48,991 bases of DNA, from the NCBI RefSeq assembly GCF_014042365.1, contig NZ_JACEZS010000032.1, positions 1-48,991 on the forward strand. The letters are read 5' to 3'. The first letter of the stretch is position 1, and each line of letters begins with the position of its first letter. The position numbers and the translations under genes are program-made. Under the pieces are notes generated by a model. It saw nothing but the letters and a program-made list of their open reading frames with translations. It was not told the origin of the DNA and did no database searches. The stretch comes from Rugamonas fusca (lineage in GTDB: Bacteria > Pseudomonadota > Gammaproteobacteria > Burkholderiales > Burkholderiaceae_D). Below, piece by piece: positions 43,621-48,991 of this stretch.

Positions 43621-43740
43621 TCAATTCGTGTCGTCGTTCTTCTGTTTGGGCGTAGGCTTTTTGCCCGAGTACATGGTCCACCAGACGATGAAGACCAGCA
43701 GGAAGAACGCCACGATCGCTTCCAACATCAAGACCCACAT
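43621..43740 (-). CDS. Small membrane protein (39 residues)
   Basis: ATG at 43740 with AAGGA six bases upstream opens a 39-residue frame: a short start (MWVLMLEA), one membrane helix (about 7-23, IVAFFLLVFIVWWTMY) and a Lys/Asp-rich cytoplasmic tail ending KKPTPKQKNDDTN. Hydrophobicity pattern and Shine-Dalgarno make it a real gene. I do not recognise a function. Its start codon is only 10 bases from that of divergent mltA, so each promoter must lie in the other gene. Confidence 0.7.
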   Translation of the reverse strand: MWVLMLEAIVAFFLLVFIVWWTMYSGKKPTPKQKNDDTN

Positions 43741-43750
43741 AGTTATCCTT

Positions 43751-44956
43751 ATGTCATTTACACGCAGTAGTTTACTCGTTTCGCTGACGGCCGTCGTGCT
43801 TTCGCTAGCCGCCTGTACCACGGCGCCGCCGCGCCAGCCCGCACCGCCGCCCGTGGTGCCGGCGCCTGTGCCCACGCCGTCGCCGACGCCGGCACCGCTG
43901 CCGACCACGCCGCAATTCGTGCCAACGACCTTCGCCGCGTTGCCGGGCTGGGACCGCGATGACGTGCGCGCCGCCTGGCCGGCCTTCGTGTCGTCCTGTA
44001 ATGTGCTGGTCAAGCGCGTGGACTGGAAGGAAGCCTGCACCATCGCCCGTACCGTCAACGGCAACGACGAACAGGCGATCCGCACCTTTTTCGAAGCGTT
44101 CCTGGTGCCGAACCAGGTCATCGCACCCGACGGCGCGCACGATGGTCTGATTACCGGCTATTACGAGCCACTGCTGCGCGGCGCCCGCAAGCGCGGCGGT
44201 CCATACCAGACGCCGTTGTATAAAGTGCCCGATGACCTGATCACGGTGGACCTGGCCAGCGTCTACCCGGAATTGAAGGGCATGCGCTTGCGCGGCCGGC
44301 TGGTGGGCAAGAAGGTGGTGCCGTATGCGAGCCGCGCCGAGATCGAGCGGGCCGACGCCACTGGCAAGGAGCTGCTGTGGGTGGACGATCCCGTTGAATC
44401 GTTCTTCCTGCAGGTGCAGGGTTCCGGCCGCGTACAGCTGACGGACACCCAGGAAACCGTGCGCGTGGCGTACGCCGACCAGAATGGCTATCCCTACAAA
44501 TCGATCGGCCGCTGGCTGGTGGACAAGGGCGAACTGACAATGGAGCAGGCCTCGGCGCAGGGCATCAAGGCCTGGATCGCGGGCCATCCCACGCGCATGC
44601 AGGAACTGTTCAACGTCAATCCCAGCTATGTGTTCTTCAAGGAGGAGCGCTTGCCTGATCCGCGCGTGGGGCCGAAAGGCGCGCTGGGCGTGCCGTTGAC
44701 GCCGCAGCGCTCGGTGGCCATCGATGCGTCCCAGCTGCCGCTGGGCGTGCCCATGTTCCTGTCGACCACGCAGCCGAACAGCGACATTCCGCTGCAGCGG
44801 CTGGTGATGGCGCAGGATACGGGCGGCGCGATCCGCGGCGCGATCCGGGTCGATTACTTCTTCGGCTTTGGCACCGAGGCGGCCGACAATGCGGGCCGCA
44901 TGAAGCAACGCGGCGCGATCTGGCTGCTGTTGCCGCGCCAGGCGCCGGCGCGCTGA
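43751..44956 (+). CDS. mltA: Membrane-bound lytic murein transglycosylase A
   Basis: The 401-residue lipoprotein has a signal with lipobox LAAC (Cys22), a Pro-rich linker (APPPVVPAPVPTPSPTPAP) and the MltA domain with LITGYYEPLLRGARK, FFLQVQGSGRVQL and a 3D domain with VMAQDTGGAIRGAIRVDYFFG, whose Asp is the catalytic acid. It cleaves peptidoglycan glycan strands at the outer membrane. The start at 43751 is set by the signal peptide; no clear Shine-Dalgarno is seen. Confidence 0.95.
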   Translation: MSFTRSSLLVSLTAVVLSLAACTTAPPRQPAPPPVVPAPVPTPSPTPAPLPTTPQFVPTTFAALPGWDRDDVRAAWPAFVSSCNVLVKRVDWKEACTIARTVNGNDEQAIRTFFEAFLVPNQVIAPDGAHDGLITGYYEPLLRGARKRGGPYQTPLYKVPDDLITVDLASVYPELKGMRLRGRLVGKKVVPYASRAEIERADATGKELLWVDDPVESFFLQVQGSGRVQLTDTQETVRVAYADQNGYPYKSIGRWLVDKGELTMEQASAQGIKAWIAGHPTRMQELFNVNPSYVFFKEERLPDPRVGPKGALGVPLTPQRSVAIDASQLPLGVPMFLSTTQPNSDIPLQRLVMAQDTGGAIRGAIRVDYFFGFGTEAADNAGRMKQRGAIWLLLPRQAPAR

Positions 44957-44980
44957 TTGCACCGGCGCGGCGGTCCTGGT

Positions 44981-46198
44981 TCAGGGCCGCACGGCGCGGA
45001 TAGGCTTGGACATCAGCAGGGCGATGGTCAGCACCACGCCGCCGGCCGCCACGCAGGCCATGCCGGTACGGATGCTGTAGTGTTCAGCCACGGCGCCGGC
45101 CACCATTGCGCCCACCGGGGCCGTGGCCACCGTCAGGAAGCGCATGGTGGAGGTCATCCGGCCCAGGAATTCGTCCGGCGTCACCTTCTGGCGCAAGGCC
45201 AGGTAGGGCATGAAGAACAGCATCACGCCGCAGTCGAAGAAGAAGGCCAGCGCCGCGTAGGCGACCGCGCTGGCGTTGCGGCTGCCGAACAGTTCGGCGG
45301 GGATGGTAGGCATCAGCACGAAGCCCAGCGCCGTCGAGGCCACGCCGACCAGGATGGTGCGGCCCGGCCCGTAGCGGCGGTTCAGGGGCTTGAGCAGCAG
45401 CGAGCTGACGAACACGCCTATCCCGCCCACCATCTGCGCCGTGCCCAGCATGCCCGGCGTCATGCCCAGCTCGCGCGTGGCGAACAGGATCACCAGCGCC
45501 GAGTAGCCATAGAACAGCCAATGCCAGAAGCCCGTGGCCCAGGCCAGCGCGCGCAGCAGCGGCTGGCCCCAGATGAATTTCAGGCCGTCGTGGATGTCGC
45601 GCAGCGGGTGCTTGTCCGACGGGGCGGGGCGCGGATCGCGCACGCTGATGCGGCGAAGGTTGAATACGGATATGACGAAGCCGGTGGCGTTGAGCAGCAC
45701 GGCGAACGGCGCAGTCAGCCACTGGATCAAGATGCCGGCGATGCCGGGCGCCAGCAGGCGCGAAGCGGAATCGGTGGCGGTCAGTTTCGATTGGGCGTCG
45801 ATCAGGCCGTCGCGGCCGGTCAGGTAGGTCAGGAAGATCTGTTCCGCGCCGCCGCCCACCACCGAGCACACGCCCAGCACAAAGGCGTTGGCATACATCC
45901 AGTGGATAGACAGTGTGCCCATCCAGTAGGCGGCGGGGATGCTGGCCAGCGAGATGGCCTGAATAGACTCGCTCAATAACAGGATGGGGAATTTGCTGTT
46001 GCGGTCCAGGATGACGCCGGCCGGCAGCGCGAACAGCGCGAACGGGACAGCCTGGGCCGCGACCAGGGTACCCATCTGCGCCGGCGTGGCATGCAGCAGC
46101 AGCACGGCGCACAGCGGCAGGGCCAGCGCGCTGACCTGGCCGCCGAAGCCATTGAGCACGCTGCTGAACCAGTAGCGGCGGAAGTCGGCATTGCGCAA
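44981..46198 (-). CDS. MFS transporter with unusual start codon
   Basis: The 405-residue protein has about 12 hydrophobic segments and starts the membrane part with RRYWFSSVLNGFGGQVSALALPLCAVLLL, which looks like drug/multi-antimicrobial exporters of the family. The frame has no ATG or GTG before it back to the in-frame stop: the only codons usable are TTG at 46198, which has no Shine-Dalgarno, or an ATT at 46252 that has AGGA 6 bases upstream and would give 423 residues (MLTVFRHYLSDKFGN...). The true start is therefore open; coordinates here use TTG. It ends 24 bases from the convergent mltA. Confidence 0.85.
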   Translation of the reverse strand: MRNADFRRYWFSSVLNGFGGQVSALALPLCAVLLLHATPAQMGTLVAAQAVPFALFALPAGVILDRNSKFPILLLSESIQAISLASIPAAYWMGTLSIHWMYANAFVLGVCSVVGGGAEQIFLTYLTGRDGLIDAQSKLTATDSASRLLAPGIAGILIQWLTAPFAVLLNATGFVISVFNLRRISVRDPRPAPSDKHPLRDIHDGLKFIWGQPLLRALAWATGFWHWLFYGYSALVILFATRELGMTPGMLGTAQMVGGIGVFVSSLLLKPLNRRYGPGRTILVGVASTALGFVLMPTIPAELFGSRNASAVAYAALAFFFDCGVMLFFMPYLALRQKVTPDEFLGRMTSTMRFLTVATAPVGAMVAGAVAEHYSIRTGMACVAAGGVVLTIALLMSKPIRAVRP

Positions 46199-46360
46199 CA
46201 GGGCGTCATTGCCAAACTTGTCGCTTAAATAGTGGCGGAATACGGTAAGAATGGGGCGTCCTGTGTGGGCTGCGTATCAAGCGGTTCATCATACCAGTGC
46301 CCCTTCGCCATAGATAGACGCTACAATCGATGGATACTTTTTCAATTGGAGGAGAGCTCA

Positions 46361-47137
46361 ATGCAGTATGAAGACCTGATCGTAGAGATTCACGACAAAG
46401 TGGCGCTGATTCGCCTGAACCGTCCCAAGGCCCTGAATGCGCTGAACGACCGCATGATGAATGAGCTTGGCGATGCGTTGTACAAGTTTGACGCTGATCC
46501 GGCGATTGGCTGCATCGTCCTCACGGGCAGCGAGAAAGCATTCGCCGCTGGCGCCGACATCGCGGCCATGGCCGATTACACCTACACCGACACCTATCGC
46601 GATAACTACATCACCCGCAACTGGGAGCATATCCTGCGCGTGCGCAAGCCGGTGGTGGGCGCCGTGTCCGGCTACGCGCTGGGCGGCGGCTGCGAACTGG
46701 CCATGATGTGCGACTTCCTGATCGCGGGCGACAACGCCAAGTTCGGTCAGCCGGAGATCAAGGTTGGCGTCACGCCGGGCGCGGGTGGTACCCAGCGTCT
46801 GCCGCGCACCATCGGCAAGGCGAAGGCGATGGATCTGCTGCTGACGGCCCGCACCATCGATGCGGCCGAAGCGGAGCGTATCGGCCTGGTGTCGCGCGTG
46901 GTGCCGGCCGACAAGCTGATTGAGGAGACCCTGGCTGCGGCGGCCACTATCGCCGCCATGCCAACGTCGGTGGCGATGATGATCAAGGATGCCGTCAACC
47001 GCGCCTTCGAGACCACGCTGACGGAAGGCGTCAATTACGAGCGCCGCCTGTTCCAGGCCGCGTTTGGCACCCCGGCCCAGAAGGAAGGCATGCACGCCTT
47101 CCTGGAAAAGCGCGCACCGAAGTTCGACGGGCTTTAA
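46361..47137 (+). CDS. Enoyl-CoA hydratase
   Basis: The 258-residue crotonase-family enzyme keeps both catalytic glutamates, Glu112 in GGGCELAM and Glu132 in GQPEIKVG, 20 apart as in rat enoyl-CoA hydratase. Oxyanion-hole stretches are AFAAGADIAAM and GYALGGGCE. It hydrates trans-2-enoyl-CoA in fatty-acid beta-oxidation. GGAGGAGA precedes the start. Its stop TAA is directly adjacent to the stop of the convergent oxidoreductase, with no bases between and no terminator. Confidence 0.95.
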   Translation: MQYEDLIVEIHDKVALIRLNRPKALNALNDRMMNELGDALYKFDADPAIGCIVLTGSEKAFAAGADIAAMADYTYTDTYRDNYITRNWEHILRVRKPVVGAVSGYALGGGCELAMMCDFLIAGDNAKFGQPEIKVGVTPGAGGTQRLPRTIGKAKAMDLLLTARTIDAAEAERIGLVSRVVPADKLIEETLAAAATIAAMPTSVAMMIKDAVNRAFETTLTEGVNYERRLFQAAFGTPAQKEGMHAFLEKRAPKFDGL

Positions 47138-48412
47138 TCAGAGCGCAAGCCCCAGCCGCTTGCCCAGGCACAGTAGTGTCAGGGTGGGCGGCAATCCCCA
47201 AGGGCCGGGGATGACCGAGGCGTCGCAGACAAACAGGTTGGGTGTGGTTGTCTGCAGGGAGCTGTCCACGCCGTCGCCGATGCGCACGCTGCCACCGGCA
47301 TGGGCGGCGAAATGCCAGCTCTTGAATATCTTCTTTGCCCCGGCGGCGCGCAGGATGTCGCGCGCCATGCCCACCCCGGTTGCCAGCCGGGCGCGGTCGG
47401 CGCCGGACAAACCCTTATCGACCCAGTGCGGCCCGATGCCGCCGCCGACGTCGTCGCGTATCTTTACCATCAACGTCAGCGTGCGCGCGTGCGACAGCAG
47501 GCGGTCGAATCGCCCGACCTGGGCGGCGAAGGCCTGGTACATGGGCTTGGGCAGCGTCATGTCGGCCAAGGCAATCCCTTCCTCCCGCAGATACATCCCG
47601 GCCGCCATCGGCACTTCGGCGCCGCCATCGATATCGTCCACCTGTCCCATGACGGCCACGACGGGGTCGCTGAAAAATGGGCTGCGCGCAGGGTGCAGGC
47701 CCGAGTGGTGCAGCAGGCGCGGGCTGCCGATGCCGCCGCCGGCCAGTACGATCTTGCCGGCCAGCGCCTGATGCAGCTTCCCGCCGCGCCGGTAGTGCAC
47801 GCCGGTGGCCCGGCCGTTTTCCACGATGACTGCCTCTGCCTTGGCTTGGTCGATCAGGGTTGCGCCGAGTTGAACGGCCTCATCAAGAAAGTCGCGCGCG
47901 GTCCACTTGGCGCCATAGGGGCAACCATACACGCAACGCCAGCAGCCGGTGCGGCAGGATAGTGGGCGTATTAATTTATCAAGTTTGCGCCAGTTGAGCT
48001 GCAAGGCCAGGGCACCTTGCTGGATGCGCCTGGCCATGGGGCCGATCAGTTCGTCCGGCAGGGGCGCCATCGGCAGCTCTGCCTGTAGCGACGCTAACGC
48101 GGGTGCCAGATCGATCCCATGCGCGGCGAACATAGGCAACGGCGGTGGGACCGCAGTGGCGAAGTTGATGGTGGATGTGCCGCCAGTGGCAATGCCGCTC
48201 ACCAGCAGGGACGCATCATGATGGAAGAATGCGCTCTTGCCAGGTATGGCGGCAATGCCGGCCATTTGCGACAGCGTGCCCTGCAGTGGAGCGGCGCTAC
48301 CCTGTTCCAGCACCAGTACCCGCATCCGCCGGCGCGCGAGTTCGCGCGCGACACTGGCGCCGCCCGGTCCGCTGCCAACGACGATGACATCAAATGGTGG
48401 AGGCTTTGTCAT
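47138..48412 (-). CDS. GMC-type FAD oxidoreductase with Cys-rich motif
   Basis: From ATG at 48412 the product has 424 residues. The FAD-binding start is DVIVVGSGPGGASVARELARRRMRVLVLEQG, and the C-terminal GMC part has the stretch HFAAHAGGSVRIGDGVDSSLQT and LFVCDASVIPGPWGLPPTLTLLCLGKRLG. Between them is CRTGCWRCVYGCPYGAKWTARDF, four Cys spaced 3-2-3, a pattern found in long-chain alcohol/cholesterol-type oxidases. The substrate is unknown. A longer frame from 48466 adds 18 residues with no support. Expression convergent with the hydratase. Confidence 0.88.
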   Translation of the reverse strand: MTKPPPFDVIVVGSGPGGASVARELARRRMRVLVLEQGSAAPLQGTLSQMAGIAAIPGKSAFFHHDASLLVSGIATGGTSTINFATAVPPPLPMFAAHGIDLAPALASLQAELPMAPLPDELIGPMARRIQQGALALQLNWRKLDKLIRPLSCRTGCWRCVYGCPYGAKWTARDFLDEAVQLGATLIDQAKAEAVIVENGRATGVHYRRGGKLHQALAGKIVLAGGGIGSPRLLHHSGLHPARSPFFSDPVVAVMGQVDDIDGGAEVPMAAGMYLREEGIALADMTLPKPMYQAFAAQVGRFDRLLSHARTLTLMVKIRDDVGGGIGPHWVDKGLSGADRARLATGVGMARDILRAAGAKKIFKSWHFAAHAGGSVRIGDGVDSSLQTTTPNLFVCDASVIPGPWGLPPTLTLLCLGKRLGLAL

Positions 48413-48509
48413 GGGATATGGCCGGAGGTGAGAGGGGAGGCGGGGTGTCACCTTAGCGCATTTCATGCCGGTCTGCCAGCGAGGACGATGTGGGGCTGCG
48501 AAAAAGGCC

Positions 48510-48539
48510 TTGCCAGTCCTGCGCGGGCTTTGCTATAGT
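48510..48539 (+). promoter_or_regulatory. rrn promoter P1
   Basis: TTGCCA (48510-48515) and TATAGT (48534-48539) are spaced by 18 bases. This is upstream of the 16S gene and of a second promoter. Confidence 0.65.
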
Positions 48540-48597
48540 TCGCCTCCCCGCAAAACGGCGCATGTAGTGCGAGTGAAGCGGGGAGAAAAATGAGGGG

Positions 48598-48626
48598 TTG
48601 ACGAGCTGCACGAAACACCGCATAAT
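48598..48626 (+). promoter_or_regulatory. rrn promoter P2
   Basis: TTGACG (48598-48603) and CATAAT (48621-48626) are spaced by 17 bases, close to consensus, and followed by a pyrimidine-rich stretch. Confidence 0.75.
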
Positions 48627-48679
48627 CTCATCTCTCTGCTGACGAACAAAACGATTCGCAGCAAGCAGTACCGAATAAA

Positions 48680-48693
48680 GTTCTTTAACAATT
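48680..48693 (+). promoter_or_regulatory. boxA-like antitermination site in the rrn leader
   Basis: GTTCTTTAACAATT resembles the boxA element (TGCTCTTTAACA in E. coli) that recruits Nus factors to rRNA transcripts. It lies about 185 bases before the 16S start, in leader RNA. The rest of the leader to 48876 has no gene. Confidence 0.7.
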
Positions 48694-48876
48694 CACAGTC
48701 GATAAGTGTGGACGTTTGATGGAAGTGCACACGAGGCTAGTCCTCGTGATACTTAAAATATCAAATGTTCACAAGAAATAAATTAATAGGATACTCGCAA
48801 GAGTAGCCTGTCAGTATTTTGAGTGAGCGACCCGTTAGAGATAACGGTGCGAGAAATCGCAAACAAACAGAGATTA

Positions 48877-48991
48877 AACTGAAGAGTTTGATCCTGGCTC
48901 AGATTGAACGCTGGCGGCATGCCTTACACATGCAAGTCGAACGGCAGCGCGGGGCAACCTGGCGGCGAGTGGCGAACGGGTGAGTAATATA
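48877..48991 (+). rRNA. 16S ribosomal RNA, 5' end, cut by window
   Basis: AACTGAAGAGTTTGATCCTGGCTCAG begins at 48877 and contains the universal 27F primer site. The following stretch GAACGCTGGCGGCATGCCTTACACATG is beta-proteobacterial, and GGCAGCGCGGGGCAACCTGG fits Oxalobacteraceae. The remaining gene lies right of the window. Confidence 0.97.

Overview
The window looks like a chromosomal segment of a beta-proteobacterium of the family Oxalobacteraceae (Massilia / Duganella / Janthinobacterium-like). The grounds are the 5' end of a 16S rRNA gene at the right edge, high GC with strong G/C third-position bias, an rpe-gph-trpE-trpG-trpD-trpC order, a long-form isocitrate lyase, and a PEP-CTERM surface protein. 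Genus is inference; no search could be run.

Layout. 1-124 is the 3' tail of a group II intron cut by the window edge. 614-4537 is a secreted PEP-CTERM protein followed by a large plant-subtilase-like S8 protease. 4577-4684 and 9895-9954 carry related REP-like inverted repeats. 4686-9892 holds a small lipoprotein candidate, a Pat-type acetyl-CoA synthetase/GNAT protein acetyltransferase co-oriented with a histone-deacetylase-family enzyme, and a membrane sterol-desaturase-family protein. 10011-11594 is aceA. 11961-14755 has a methyltransferase and a membrane-anchored SagB-type double nitroreductase.

14842-19478 is a compact catabolic module: a divergent AraC regulator, tandem 21-bp-phased operator repeats, then carboxymuconolactone-decarboxylase-like protein, SDR dehydrogenase, BKACE (beta-keto acid cleavage) enzyme and MFS transporter. 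19525-22001 pairs an exported S8 protease with a divergent small protein whose motifs match the cholera-toxin-A type ADP-ribosyltransferase fold, with a Q-x-E instead of E-x-E. 22044-25546 looks like a light/c-di-GMP/chemotaxis module: a MerR-type regulator with a complete CarH/LitR-like B12 motif set, divergent from an EAL phosphodiesterase that overlaps a chemoreceptor gene, with two matching palindromes between them.

25713-36752 is mostly housekeeping and accessory: a His-rich periplasmic protein, a solute-binding protein, tRNA-Phe, a UbiH-family hydroxylase, DsbC, a two-subunit molybdenum hydroxylase with its MocA-like cofactor cytidylyltransferase, an M61 PDZ peptidase, a diguanylate cyclase and a TonB-like lipoprotein. 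36765-42995 is the trp cluster in the order rpe-gph-trpL-trpE-trpG-trpD-lysE-type exporter-trpC, including a leader peptide with four Trp codons and an attenuator terminator. The right end has apaG, a 39-residue membrane protein divergent from mltA, an MFS transporter, an enoyl-CoA hydratase, a GMC-type oxidoreductase and the start of an rrn operon with two promoters and a boxA-like site.

The most novel-looking items are the Q-x-E toxin-like ADP-ribosyltransferase, the B12-photoreceptor-like regulator next to EAL and chemoreceptor genes, and the BKACE module with its phased operator.
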